Source of the DNA: Deltaproteobacteria bacterium
Lineage (GTDB): Bacteria > Myxococcota_A > Polyangia > JAAYKL01
DNA: 34,514 nt
Assembly: GCA_016935665.1 (NCBI GenBank)
Contig: JAFGQN010000038.1
Coordinates: forward strand, 1-34,514
Direction of reading: 5' to 3'
Made by a program: the position numbers and the translations under genes. The notes beneath the pieces were generated by a model. It was not told the origin of the DNA and did no database searches. It saw only the letters and a program-made list of their open reading frames with translations. Of the stretch, positions 23,223 through 32,475 are shown in pieces. Position 1 is the stretch's first letter. Every line of letters begins with the position of its first letter.

Positions 23223-25652
23223 TTATTTCCTTACATGGAGGTAGCTGATACCACGATTGGTGGCAATCCACAGATCTGAATTTTCGTCGATTTCGATACC
23301 GAAAATATCGGGACCAGCCAGGCCGTCGTTGGTGGAGTAATAGGTCCATACGTCATCGGATTTTGTGCCCGGGGTGTTGTTGTCATCGAGACTGCACAGT
23401 TGGGGTTCGAAATCAAGGTTGTGGCTCACAATCCATTTTTCTCCCCGACCATCTATTTTGATGTCGAAAACATCCTGGAACATCAGACCGTCATCCTGCG
23501 AGAAGACCACCCACTTGTCATCACTGTCATCCCACATGGTTCCACCATTGTGCAGATACCGAAGAGTGCCAAACATACCCGGATTGATGCTGTCGTCGCT
23601 GTAATATCCAAACCAGCGACCGCCCGCGTCATCCATCGCCATAGTGCGCGCATCAAATTTATCCAGCTTGATCAGCGCATCATCGTCCTCCGCCTGCAGG
23701 GATGCGCCGTAGTTTAGATAAACGCCTCCGGACCATATGCCTCCTTCGGGATCCATGGTGATAAAATAGGAGTCGTTAAACAGCTCTCTGTTGTAGGATT
23801 GCCATATGTCGTCACTGAGATTGTGAGTGGTGCCGTTAAAATCCAGGACCTCGAAACCGGGTACTCTCCCGGTAACAGGATCGCGGAACCTTGACCATAT
23901 GTGGTCATTGGCGTCCGGCCCATACAGGTTGATGCACAATTTCCTCTGACTCTCGCTGGCGTATGATTGCCATTTATCGTCGAAACCGTTAAGAGGCCGG
24001 CCCATATTGAGGGAGTAAAAGTCGGTGTTGCAGGTGGCCGTACCGATAGTCGGGCCCACTGTTTTTATCCACAGGTCATCGTTGGATCCCGCGTAAAAAT
24101 AAGCGACAGCCATGGCCTTTTGAGGTCTGCCAAGGTAAACCCACACATCTCCGTTTGTGTTGAGGGGCGTTCCCCTGTCATCGAAATAATACACGTCGCC
24201 GTTGGCGGCCACCCATTTGTTGCCTTCGGTGTCGAGTGCAATGTTGCGCACTGCCAGCAAGGTGGGATTTTCAGAATAAATTGGGCAGGAAAGGGGGGGA
24301 TATTCGGTTCGGCTTCCAGATGGTGATAACAGATCTTCCCGCCTCAGGGCGGCGCCGGTGGGGATTCGCTGCCACTGGGCGCCATCCTTTGAAACGCCTA
24401 TTACTGGCCCGGTGGCGTTATTTCCGCCGGTGCCAGATGTGGGGCTCAACCATGTATGCCCGTCTGTGTCCAGCACATTGGCCGCCACTTCCAGTTTTAC
24501 TGTGGTTTCGTCGGTATTGAACCACACCGAACCGTCCGCATCAAAGGTGACCATGCTCAATACAGGACGACCATCCAATTCTGGCGCGTCCGACATATCG
24601 AGCCATACATCATCTGATTCATCAAATGGAGAACCATCAAAACCCACGTAGTACACGCCCGATTCAGCGGCCAACCAGGCGCCATCGTCCACTGGAGCAA
24701 TATCGTAAATCATTTCCCCTTCAAACAGCGACCACCACCTGGGCGCATCTTCGGAGAGTTCGTTGACGTTGGCCAGCATGCGCACCCCTTTGGTGTCGTC
24801 CGTCAGCAGCCACAGTCTGTCTGCGCTGTCCACCCGGAAGCGTCTGACGCGACGTACATCATCTTCGCTTACCGGAGCAGGAAAGCGGTCCCATTTGTCA
24901 TCGGATTTGGTCCTGGGGGTTTGATTGTCGTCCAGTCGATAAAACCATGAGTCACTGGCCATCCATTTGACATCCGTGGAGTCCACCGCAATTCCGTGCA
25001 CCCTTGCGGTAATTTCCAAAAAGCGCTGCCAGCGGTCGTCATCAATATTTTCGGGAGTATCGTTCAAATCCCAGTACAAAATGCCCTGTGTCGTGCTGAA
25101 CCAGCCGTTGCCGTTTTGGTCAAACGCCACATCCCGTATAAATGGCGGCACCTGAATGGTTTTCCATTGTTGATTGCAATGCAACCCGGACATGCCGTTG
25201 CTACACTGACAGTCGGCCAGACCGTTGTCGCCGATGAGGCAGGCGCCCCTGCCACCACAGGTGACGTTGGTGCAGGCGTCTGTGTCTGAATCCGAATCCG
25301 TATCGCTGTCGCCATCGGCGTCCGAGTCGCCATCGGCGTCGCCGTCAGTGTCCAAGTCGCCATCGGCGTCGCCATCTGCGTCCGAGTCCGTATCCATATC
25401 TGAATCCGCATCGGTATCAATGTCGGAGTCGCCGTCTGAAGACGCCGACTCACTGTCTTTGTCCGACGCTGTGGAGGTGATGATATCCCCCGTGCCCATT
25501 TCAGTGTCCAGTGCCATCGTACCAGTCTGGGAACATCCTGCAGATGTCAGCGCCAAAAGCAATAGGATGGCGATTGCACAAAGGGTTGTCGTGGCGTCCA
25601 TTTTATTGCGCGATTTGTGATTTTCGGAATTTGCTATAGAAGGTTTAATCAT
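23223..25652 (-). CDS. EGF + beta-propeller surface lipoprotein with acidic linker
   Basis: 809 residues. A long polar N-terminus is followed by a signal segment ending LALTSAGC (C40, lipobox). Residues 65-125 are an Asp/Ser/Gly linker made of DGDSD, DADGD units. Residues 126-160 are an EGF-like domain (CTNVTCGGRGAC, CQCSNGMSGLHC; six cysteines). Residues 165-809 are at least ten blades of about 45-60 residues carrying G-x-W-F/W-I-A and DDxW motifs (GWFSTTQGI, KWMASDS, DLWIATNRGIS), like two-component-regulator propeller repeats. ATG 25652 has AAAGG eight bases upstream and is chosen; ATG 25601 would give a more standard signal peptide but has no ribosome site. Probably a surface binding or adhesion protein. 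Confidence 0.85.
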   Translation of the reverse strand: MIKPSIANSENHKSRNKMDATTTLCAIAILLLLALTSAGCSQTGTMALDTEMGTGDIITSTASDKDSESASSDGDSDIDTDADSDMDTDSDADGDADGDLDTDGDADGDSDADGDSDTDSDSDTDACTNVTCGGRGACLIGDNGLADCQCSNGMSGLHCNQQWKTIQVPPFIRDVAFDQNGNGWFSTTQGILYWDLNDTPENIDDDRWQRFLEITARVHGIAVDSTDVKWMASDSWFYRLDDNQTPRTKSDDKWDRFPAPVSEDDVRRVRRFRVDSADRLWLLTDDTKGVRMLANVNELSEDAPRWWSLFEGEMIYDIAPVDDGAWLAAESGVYYVGFDGSPFDESDDVWLDMSDAPELDGRPVLSMVTFDADGSVWFNTDETTVKLEVAANVLDTDGHTWLSPTSGTGGNNATGPVIGVSKDGAQWQRIPTGAALRREDLLSPSGSRTEYPPLSCPIYSENPTLLAVRNIALDTEGNKWVAANGDVYYFDDRGTPLNTNGDVWVYLGRPQKAMAVAYFYAGSNDDLWIKTVGPTIGTATCNTDFYSLNMGRPLNGFDDKWQSYASESQRKLCINLYGPDANDHIWSRFRDPVTGRVPGFEVLDFNGTTHNLSDDIWQSYNRELFNDSYFITMDPEGGIWSGGVYLNYGASLQAEDDDALIKLDKFDARTMAMDDAGGRWFGYYSDDSINPGMFGTLRYLHNGGTMWDDSDDKWVVFSQDDGLMFQDVFDIKIDGRGEKWIVSHNLDFEPQLCSLDDNNTPGTKSDDVWTYYSTNDGLAGPDIFGIEIDENSDLWIATNRGISYLHVRK

Positions 25653-25895
25653 TGCATAAGCCTTTATTCTAAATGAACCGGTTGCGTGTCTTTTTTAAGA
25701 ATACTTGAAAGCGGAGCGCGATACAATTCAAACCTTGTATTCACGCATTGGCACGGATGCGTGGTGTCGATTACTGAAATCTTCGGAAATTCGAACCCTT
25801 GAGGGATCGAATGGGTGCGGTGTGCCATGTCCAGATGGCATATATTTTTTAACGCCGTTGTTTTCCCCCGTGTGTTTTCTGGCTACAATAAACAG
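25653..25895. promoter_or_regulatory. divergent intergenic region
   Basis: 243 bases between the propeller lipoprotein (-) and the FAD oxidoreductase (+). Both need promoters here. No gene; no clear boxes or repeats seen. Confidence 0.3.
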
Positions 25896-27551
25896 ATGAC
25901 CCGTAGAGATTCAATTGTTGTAATTGGCGCCGGCGTCGGTGGACTGGTATGTGCGACCATACTGGCAAAAGCGGGTTTTGGAGTCAGTCTCATCGAGCAA
26001 AACAACAAGGTGGGAGGCCTGTCGCAGGGGTGGGAGCGAAAGATTCGGCTGGCCAATGGCGAGCGGGTGAGGGCAACGTTTGATTTGACCCATCTGATGT
26101 CGCAGTTCCTGCCTGGTGAACATTTTTATGAACTGTACACGTCTTTGGGAGTGGACTGGGAAACGGTTGGCGCTTTTATCCCCACTTCCAAAATCGCGTG
26201 TCTCAGAGCGCCGAGTGGGGAATTCTTTGAAATTCTGAACGGATTTGAAGAAAGTCGTGCGCAGTTGAAACAACTGTATCCCCGTGAATCGGTCAATATT
26301 GACCGGTATTTTCAATTGCTCGACAATATTGATGAACAGTTTCAGGCGCCACCGCATCGTCGTCCCGGCTGGCAGCGAACTCTGGAAACGCTTCTGGCGC
26401 CTGGTTGCGAAAAATACTTGCCTCTCAACGCCATGCTGTCATTGCTGACCAAACCACACTTTGTAAAATGGCACAAGCACACCCAGCAGCAGTTGGTGGA
26501 TGCATTTTTCAAAGACGACCAGCTTAAAACCCATCTTTCCCTTATCGCCGACTACATGGGCTTGCCGCCCTCCAGAGCGTCGGGGCTGATGATGTGCCTT
26601 GTGGTGTTGTCATTCTGGAAACACGGCGGGCCCTCGGTGCCGAAGCGCAGTTCATACCAGACGTTGCACAATGAACTGGCCAGGGTACTGGTGGAAAAAC
26701 ATGGAGGCACGGTGCATCTGGGTACCAAAGCCATCGACATCACCGTTGAAAAAAATCGCGTTAAAGGGGTTTCGATTCAGGCGTATCGGCGCGGTACGGA
26801 ACTGCGGTTTCTTGTCGCATCCACGGTGGTGGTGGCCGGGGACATGAAAAAAATACTGTTGCCACTTGCCGACAGACTGCCTAAAAAATACGTGCAAAAG
26901 TTAAGCCGCATGAAGATGGCCACATCGTTCTTAACAGTGCACATGGTGGTGGAGCGGGACAAATTGCCGTTGAATGACAGTCACGGGGTATATGGCACCA
27001 CCATGGTGGTATCGTCACCTTCGGCCCTCGAAATTGAGCAGTCGAAGGAGTTCCCCAAAAAGTACAATATCATCGTCTCCTTCCCTGGATTGGTGCGGCC
27101 CCAGGCGCCCCACGTTTCCACGCTGGACGGTCAACCACTGAACAAATATCTGCGGATGGATTTATCCATGAAATGCCCGTCGTACGAGAAGTTGGCGATT
27201 CTCAGGCAAAGCGACAAACCGGCGTATAAAGCGCTCAAGGAAAAAACCGTGATGCAAATGATAGATATTGTGGAAGCGCATTTCCTGCCGGGCCTCAAGG
27301 ACGCATTGCAATACAAACTGTCATTCACGGCGGCCACCATGGAACGCTACTGTTCGGTAACGCAAGGCGCCGTATACGGATTCGAACAGACCCCCAATCA
27401 GTTTCCACCCTATCGCATGAGCCCCTGGACGCCAATTAAAGGGTTGTACGCCACTGGCGCGGGCACACTGGCGGGGGGAATTGCCGGCGTGATAGCCGCC
27501 GGTGAAAGGACTGCCAATATTGTCATTCGAGAACGAGGAAGGGGTATGTGA
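25896..27551 (+). CDS. CrtI/phytoene-desaturase-like FAD-dependent oxidoreductase
   Basis: 551 residues from ATG 25896; upstream in-frame codons to 25815 lack a conserved look. Residues 4-45 form the dinucleotide site SIVVIGAGVGGLVCATILAK followed by SLIEQNNKVGGLSQ. The C-terminus has the FAD-closing motif PIKGLYATGAGTLAGGIAGV. The length and motifs place it with CrtI/RetSat/BscA-type NAD(P)/FAD oxidoreductases, which desaturate or saturate carotenoids, retinoids and related lipids. No other carotenoid gene is here, so the substrate is unknown. Separate from the neighbours: divergent on the left and convergent on the right. Confidence 0.9.
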   Translation: MTRRDSIVVIGAGVGGLVCATILAKAGFGVSLIEQNNKVGGLSQGWERKIRLANGERVRATFDLTHLMSQFLPGEHFYELYTSLGVDWETVGAFIPTSKIACLRAPSGEFFEILNGFEESRAQLKQLYPRESVNIDRYFQLLDNIDEQFQAPPHRRPGWQRTLETLLAPGCEKYLPLNAMLSLLTKPHFVKWHKHTQQQLVDAFFKDDQLKTHLSLIADYMGLPPSRASGLMMCLVVLSFWKHGGPSVPKRSSYQTLHNELARVLVEKHGGTVHLGTKAIDITVEKNRVKGVSIQAYRRGTELRFLVASTVVVAGDMKKILLPLADRLPKKYVQKLSRMKMATSFLTVHMVVERDKLPLNDSHGVYGTTMVVSSPSALEIEQSKEFPKKYNIIVSFPGLVRPQAPHVSTLDGQPLNKYLRMDLSMKCPSYEKLAILRQSDKPAYKALKEKTVMQMIDIVEAHFLPGLKDALQYKLSFTAATMERYCSVTQGAVYGFEQTPNQFPPYRMSPWTPIKGLYATGAGTLAGGIAGVIAAGERTANIVIRERGRGM

Positions 27552-27572
27552 ACTCATAGTCGTGATGATGCA

Positions 27573-27699
27573 GGGCAATCGCAAAGTCGCAATTGATAGA
27601 AAAATATTGTAGTTTATCTGCCACCGCAACCCGTTTTCGGCCGGGGATAAACCTCGGGCCCGACATTATTTTGCTGCAGCGACGACTTTGCGATTGCCC
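27573..27699. repeat. element bounded by 17-bp perfect inverted repeat
   Basis: gggcaatcgcaaagtcg (27573-27589) and its exact reverse complement (27683-27699) enclose 93 bases. Inside is cggggataaacc, shared with the palindromic element at 34431-34511. It lies between convergent genes and may be a decayed miniature element or serve as a bidirectional terminator. Confidence 0.6.
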
Positions 27700-27763
27700 G
27701 TGCGCCTGGTAAAGACGATTTCAGCGAATTTGAACGGCAGGCGCAGGCGTTTCGAAACAGTCC

Positions 27764-28498
27764 TTACCCCTTTTTGTCCGATGCCTCGTCGGATGGCGGT
27801 TCATACCGATACCCAATACCGTGCACCGTGTGGATGAGGGTTGGATTTTTGGGATCGGTTTCCACCTTTTTGCGCAGTTTAACAATGTGCTGATCCAGGG
27901 TGCGGCTCGAAGGAAAGAACGATTCGTCCCAGCAGGCAGTGAAGATGGCGTCTCGACTGAGTACGCATCCTTCGTTGGCGGAGAAGTAGTTGAGCAGAGA
28001 CACCTCTCGCATGGAGAGTTCGATTTGCGTTTCACCGTGCGCAGCACGCAGTTGTTTTGGGAAGACTTGCCAGGGGCCAAATTCAAACGGTGTGACGGAT
28101 TCATTGGCTTCATTGGCAGGAATCCGGGCAAAACAGCGCCGGGTTACCGCACGGATGCGGGCCACCACTTCTTTAACGCCAAATGGTTTCACGATAAAGT
28201 CGTCTGCGCCCAGTTCCAAACCGAGCACTTTGTCTATTTCTTCCGATTTGGCGCTGATAAAAATGATGGGCACCTGTGCGTCTTTTTGACGAATGGCTTT
28301 GCACACATCGTATCCACTCAGGGCGGGCATCATGATGTCGAGGCAAATAAAATCCGGCGTTGAGGCCTCGTACTGAAGCAGCGCATCTTTGCCGTCGGCC
28401 GCTTCAACGGTGTGATAGCCTTCCTGTCTTAAAATGTCCACCAGACCTTCGCGAATCAATTGATCATCTTCAGCGACGAGTACTTTCAATGTGCTCAT
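27764..28498 (-). CDS. OmpR/PhoB-family response regulator
   Basis: 244 residues. Receiver domain 1-120: ED-D (10-12), phospho-acceptor D54 in ICLDIMMPALSGYD, Ser/Thr in FISAKS and Lys in FIVKPFG. Winged-helix output domain about 140-238, with LSMREVSLLNYFSANEG and the recognition/wing LDQHIVKLRKKVETD followed by HTVHGIGYRY. The ATG overlaps the stop of the histidine kinase gene (ATGA). Last gene of VWA - kinase - regulator. Confidence 0.95.
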   Translation of the reverse strand: MSTLKVLVAEDDQLIREGLVDILRQEGYHTVEAADGKDALLQYEASTPDFICLDIMMPALSGYDVCKAIRQKDAQVPIIFISAKSEEIDKVLGLELGADDFIVKPFGVKEVVARIRAVTRRCFARIPANEANESVTPFEFGPWQVFPKQLRAAHGETQIELSMREVSLLNYFSANEGCVLSRDAIFTACWDESFFPSSRTLDQHIVKLRKKVETDPKNPTLIHTVHGIGYRYEPPSDEASDKKG

Positions 28499-30039
28499 TG
28501 GTTCACCCTTTTTACTTTAAATCGAAATTCAAAGACGGCGCCTTCGGCCGATGGCAATACCGTCAAATCACCCTCATGGAGCCGGGCCAGATTTCGGGCA
28601 ATGGTTAAACCGATGCCGGTTCCGGTGGCGCCTTCTGTGATTTGATTGTGGATTCGCGAAAACGGCGCAAAAATCGTTTTCTCGCGTCCGTGGGGAATGC
28701 CCGGTCCTCTGTCGCGGACACGGATGCGGACGTCGGTTTCCAGAAGCGCGCTTTCAATTCGCATCCATCTACCCTCTCTGGCGTATTTTTCAACATTGCC
28801 AATCAGGTTGGTAAGCACCTGTCCCGCCACATCGCCATCGAAAAGCACCGTGTCTCCCGCATCCAGCTGCAATTCCAGTTCAATCCCCAGACGCGCAAGG
28901 GAAGGGCGGAATGAATCCACCGTGTCGATAATCACATCGTCCACGATGCCGTTCGCAGGGCGCAGTACCAGTTTGTTGTTGTTGCTGCGGGCGAATGAAA
29001 GCACGTTTTGAATGAGCCGGGTAAGGCGCCGACTCTCCGTGGTAATGTTGTTTAAATAGCGGCTTGACACCTCGTCTTCTTCATCGAGCCTGTCGGCCAG
29101 CAGTTCGGCGTACATGCGGATATTGGTGAGCGGGGTTTTGAGTTCATGGGATACCTGATTTACAAAGTTCACCTGCTGCAACGCCAGCTTTCGTTCACGC
29201 CCTGAGGCCACCACAAAGTAGCTTAACAACGCCATGGCCAGGAGCAGCAGCGTTCCAATCAACAGAAGGGTGGTGATGGTTTGCCGGGTGAGTGCGGTGG
29301 CGCCTTTCGGTTTGGGTGCGAAATAGGCCAGGTGCCACGAGGCGAAAGGCGATGGCAGTGACAGGGTGGCCCTGGGCGTTGTGTTCTTCGCAGGTGCAAA
29401 TCCGCCGAATTGATAAACCGTATCACCGTTTTCCGAAACGAGTCGAATCAGACGGGAGGGGGGCGCGTCGAGAGGCGTCTGCGGCAGCGCGGCCACCAAA
29501 TCCGAGACGAGGCGAGTGGTCTCCACATCGAAACCGGCGACCTTACCGTCTTTGGTGGTGCACCAGTAAATCAGGTGTAAGCCGCGCTGCCAGTAATAGG
29601 AGTGAAATCCGGAACCCCTTAGGGGTGTTGATTCATCATCGCTGCGAAAGGGGTGACGGTGCCTCCACAGGTGAGCCGTTCGGGTGAAAAAGGCGTCTTC
29701 CGTTGCGGTAATGGTCGACGACTGAAGCGGCCACACCAACTGCCCAGCGCGATTCAGCATAAAAAACTGCCTGACAAAGGGGGTTTCATCCGCGTGGTCT
29801 CTTAACGCATCTACGGAATTTGGCGCCGAGAGACAAAGCTGCTCAAACGCCGCTGTCCGTTCCTGCAACACGTTCTCCAGCGTACTGTTGGCGTTTTGCA
29901 GCTCGCTTTCCATATTGGTTTGATACTGCTGCGCAATCAATCGGCTGTCGTCCCGGGTTATCTTCAGGCTCAGCACACCAATACCAATGAGTGGCAGCAG
30001 CACAATGAAAAGGAGAACGATGGCGAGTTTCTTAGTCAA
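28495..30039 (-). CDS. membrane sensor histidine kinase without HAMP
   Basis: 514 residues. TM1 at 5-25, a ~225-residue periplasmic sensor region, TM2 at about 254-278, then within 20 residues a HisKA dimerisation helix with H298 (QVSHELKTPLTNIRMYAEL), so no HAMP domain. HATPase about 400-510: LTNLIGNVEKYA (N box), VRDRGPGIP (G1), IFAPFSRIH (F) and GTGIGLTIAR (G2). The periplasmic region, Trp-rich in the middle (HSYYWQRGLHLIYW), has no domain that I recognise. Partner of the downstream OmpR-type regulator. Starts 18 bases after the VWA gene ends, so it is probably co-transcribed with it. Confidence 0.94.
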   Translation of the reverse strand: MTKKLAIVLLFIVLLPLIGIGVLSLKITRDDSRLIAQQYQTNMESELQNANSTLENVLQERTAAFEQLCLSAPNSVDALRDHADETPFVRQFFMLNRAGQLVWPLQSSTITATEDAFFTRTAHLWRHRHPFRSDDESTPLRGSGFHSYYWQRGLHLIYWCTTKDGKVAGFDVETTRLVSDLVAALPQTPLDAPPSRLIRLVSENGDTVYQFGGFAPAKNTTPRATLSLPSPFASWHLAYFAPKPKGATALTRQTITTLLLIGTLLLLAMALLSYFVVASGRERKLALQQVNFVNQVSHELKTPLTNIRMYAELLADRLDEEDEVSSRYLNNITTESRRLTRLIQNVLSFARSNNNKLVLRPANGIVDDVIIDTVDSFRPSLARLGIELELQLDAGDTVLFDGDVAGQVLTNLIGNVEKYAREGRWMRIESALLETDVRIRVRDRGPGIPHGREKTIFAPFSRIHNQITEGATGTGIGLTIARNLARLHEGDLTVLPSAEGAVFEFRFKVKRVNQ

Positions 30040-30057
30040 ACAGACAATCCTCGATAG

Positions 30058-31428
30058 TTACCAGTTTTGCTGGTTTTCAATGGCAAAGTTATCGTCAAAC
30101 ATGGCCTTGCGCTGTTTTCGCCATTTTGATGGCGCCAGGTTCTTTTTGGCGCTGCGGTTTTGGCTGGCGCGCTGTTCCAGTTTTTTGGAACTGTATTTTT
30201 TTCCCGCGTTTTCAAGATACACCGCATTTTGCTCCAGGGCTTTTTCGGCCTCTTTGGTTTGGCCCTGATCCCGCAGGGCGATGGCGCTTTTCTGCGCATC
30301 GGCGGCGATGAGCTCGATTCCCGCCACCATCACGTCGTCGTTTCGGTTTTCTTCAACCGTGGCCCAGGAGTCGGTAAATGCAGCATACACGTTTTTGCTC
30401 AGTACATCGGTAACATTCTCCACAGTGTTGTTATAGGTGATATCCACTGCCGCAATTTCCGTTTTTTCTGCTGATGCGCCCGGATTTACCTTCACTTCCA
30501 CCAATAAAAACTTTTCCTGATTGGCATAGAGTTGAGAAAGTCTCGAAGAAACCGTCTGACCACTGATACGCGCCGTGCGTCCCAGCACCCGAAGTGGCGT
30601 GACCCTGGCATCGAAACGAATTTTGAATCGAATATTCTGCGCCACCACCGACAAAAGGTCGCCAAACTCGTGATTGAATATGGTGGCCAAATCCGTGGCG
30701 TTCTCCGCAAAGGCATGATTACCGTCACTGGTGCCTGCCAGAGCCACCATCAGGTCTTCGTTGTACCCTTCGCCAAGGCCAATGGTGGTAACCGAAATGC
30801 CCTCTTTGGCCAGTGATCGCCCCAGATTGCCCAGCTCTTCGGGACTGTCGGGTCCCACGTTGGCCAGACCGTCCGAAACAAGAATAATACGATTCACTCG
30901 GTTTTGGCTTTTAAATTTGCGCACCTGCCTTGCCCCTTTGCTCACCCCGGCAAACAGTGCCGTACTCCCATCTGCGCCAAGGTGGCGAATGGCGTTGAAA
31001 ATGCTTTGGCGGTCATCCACTTTGGTGGCGGGCACCACCACATGGACGGTGTCGTTGTATGAAATTACCGATACAATGTCGTTGGGACTGAGTCGCTCAA
31101 TGGCCATAATGGCCGCATCCTTTGCCCGGGCCATCTTCTCGCCGAACATGGAGCCGGACTGATCAATGACAATTGCCACATTGACCGGTGTGCGGTTGCT
31201 TTTGCCTGCGATGGGAAATCCGGTCAGACTCACCTTTAAAAATGCCGTCTGCCCATCGCTGCGCAACATCACCGGTGTGCTGAGCGCCACATCCAGTTCC
31301 GCCTGAGTAGCGGCCAGTGTTGTGTTGCCAGTGGCGCAGATGACTGCGACGGTTATCGTTATTAAGAATGCTCTCATTGTGACTGTTGCCCTTGTTTTCG
31401 CCTCTTTTTTTGAAGAACACTGTGTCAT
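30058..31428 (-). CDS. secreted von Willebrand factor type A domain protein
   Basis: 456 residues from ATG 31428 (GGAGAGGG eight bases upstream); a second possible start at 31377 (MRAFLITI) gives a shorter standard signal peptide. Signal segment about 18-40 (MRAFLITITVAVICATGNTT), then a beta region and the VWA domain about 84-260 with a complete MIDAS: DQSGS (D89, S91, S93), T156 in GSTAL and D186 in VSDGLAN. The remainder is a beta/helical C-terminal domain ending with a basic segment (NRSAKKNLAPSKWRKQRK). Periplasmic. Encoded directly before a two-component system, so it may be its sensor partner (inference). Confidence 0.88.
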   Translation of the reverse strand: MTQCSSKKEAKTRATVTMRAFLITITVAVICATGNTTLAATQAELDVALSTPVMLRSDGQTAFLKVSLTGFPIAGKSNRTPVNVAIVIDQSGSMFGEKMARAKDAAIMAIERLSPNDIVSVISYNDTVHVVVPATKVDDRQSIFNAIRHLGADGSTALFAGVSKGARQVRKFKSQNRVNRIILVSDGLANVGPDSPEELGNLGRSLAKEGISVTTIGLGEGYNEDLMVALAGTSDGNHAFAENATDLATIFNHEFGDLLSVVAQNIRFKIRFDARVTPLRVLGRTARISGQTVSSRLSQLYANQEKFLLVEVKVNPGASAEKTEIAAVDITYNNTVENVTDVLSKNVYAAFTDSWATVEENRNDDVMVAGIELIAADAQKSAIALRDQGQTKEAEKALEQNAVYLENAGKKYSSKKLEQRASQNRSAKKNLAPSKWRKQRKAMFDDNFAIENQQNW

Positions 31429-31805
31429 TTTACCCTCTCCTGGTTGGTGCATCCACCTTCTTCGGTGCGTGCTCTTCAATAGTACGTACGACCCGGCCCA
31501 AAGTTGTTCGCCTGTTTGCAAAACGTTTGTAAAATAATTGTAAAACCGGTTTAGGGGGTGGGGCAAGGAGCGAAATCCTTTGCTTGTAAAATCGACCAGC
31601 CTAGTCCGTCATCCCCGCGAATGCGGGGACCCTGTGAGCGCTTAAAGGATTCCTTCATTCACGGAAATGACGCACTTTTTTATCCAGGAACCCAAAGTGT
31701 CCTGAATAATTGATCCCTTATTTCGCATTGGATTCCTGATCTTGCACAAAAGACAATTACGGGCCATGATACGCATTTCGAACAATTTGCCAGCAAGGGA
31801 AAACG
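31429..31805. other. repeat-bearing intergenic stretch
   Basis: No intact gene. Holds the VWA promoter area on the left, the REP-like hairpin at 31606-31632 and its tail to about 31672, then a 130-base stretch without recognisable content up to the DUF4062 fragment. Confidence 0.5.
31606..31672. repeat. REP-like palindromic repeat
   Basis: gtcatccccgcgaatgcggg with stem ccccgc/gcgggg (31613-31618, 31623-31628, loop gaat) followed by ggattccttcattcacggaa and atgacg. This is the widespread GTCATTCCCGCGAA..GCGGGAATCC family of bacterial intergenic repeats. Confidence 0.7.
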
Positions 31806-31865
31806 ATGACCTACAAGGTATTTGTATCCAGCACATATTTGGATAATGTGGAGCCGAAATTTGCG
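31806..31865 (+). pseudogene. truncated DUF4062 N-terminal fragment
   Basis: ATG 31806 (AAGGGAA upstream) encodes MTYKVFVSSTYLDN, which is the classic start of DUF4062 proteins (KVFVSSTYLDxxxxR), then the similarity stops at about 31850 and the frame runs on without conserved sequence. The rest of the domain is not in the window. DUF4062 is often an N-terminal part of NACHT/STAND proteins, and such a protein (NACHT) lies 600 bases downstream on the same strand, so this may be the severed head of that or a related gene (inference). Confidence 0.6.
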
Positions 31866-31893
31866 GTTGGGTGGTATGGTTTAGGGTGCCCGT

Positions 31894-32460
31894 TTAGAGT
31901 TTTTCGATTTCTTCTTCGGAAAGTCCGGTGTACTGCGAAATTTTTGCGACAGGCTCCCCATTGGCTTTCATAGTGCGGGCAATTTGCACTATTCCTTCCT
32001 CCCTTCCTTCCTCCCTTCCTTCCTCTCTTCCTTCTACGAGACCTTTCTCCATTCCTTCAGCAAGCCCCTTCTCCATTCCAGCGGCCCGTCCTTTCAGTTC
32101 GGCTTCTTCGTACCATCCCTGAACTGTTTCTCGAAGCATCGTACTGACCTCCGTTAAATCCGCAAATGCGGGAATATCATCTATATTTTTTTTCGCAGGG
32201 CGCAGCACTCTGTCAAACCATCCCGCCAGTGCCCGCGAAAGAGACTGCTGCTCGGGCAGTTTGAGCCAATGCAGCATCTCTTCAACCACGGTGAGTATAG
32301 CATGTTTTTCGACCGCATTTTCAAGGGCAAAAAGCGCGGCCACCAGGTTCTTTGAGGCCTTCATTGAAGATGGCAGACGGCAGTCCCCGGCGATGGCGCC
32401 TTCGTCGATGAGCAAAAGGGACAATCCGTTATTTCATATGAGGTTGCAGTTGGCTGGATA
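31894..32460 (-). pseudogene. decayed Rpn-type (PD-(D/E)XK nuclease) gene, C-terminal part
   Basis: A reading frame of 176 codons to TTG 32424 resembles the C-terminal half of Rpn/transposase-31-like proteins: helical LFALENAVEKHAIL, a middle LRETVQGWYEEAEL and a characteristic tail of EG(L/R)EEG repeats (GMEKGLAEGMEKGLVEGREE...) ending in a small helix-turn-helix-like SQYTGLSEEEIEKL. The N-terminal nuclease domain is missing. In the same frame a TGA lies at 32434-32436, with a few non-conserved codons before it. So it is truncated or interrupted, not a full gene. Rpn proteins are mobile, recombination-promoting nucleases with repeat-number variation in this tail. Confidence 0.7.
31990..32035. 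repeat. 12-bp tandem repeat coding EGRE
   Basis: ccttcctccctt-type 12-base units in the Rpn remnant, reading Glu-Gly-Arg-Glu on the minus strand. Short but almost perfect; typical of variable tails in Rpn-like genes. Confidence 0.65.
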
Positions 32461-32475
32461 GCTGGGCTTGCGAAA

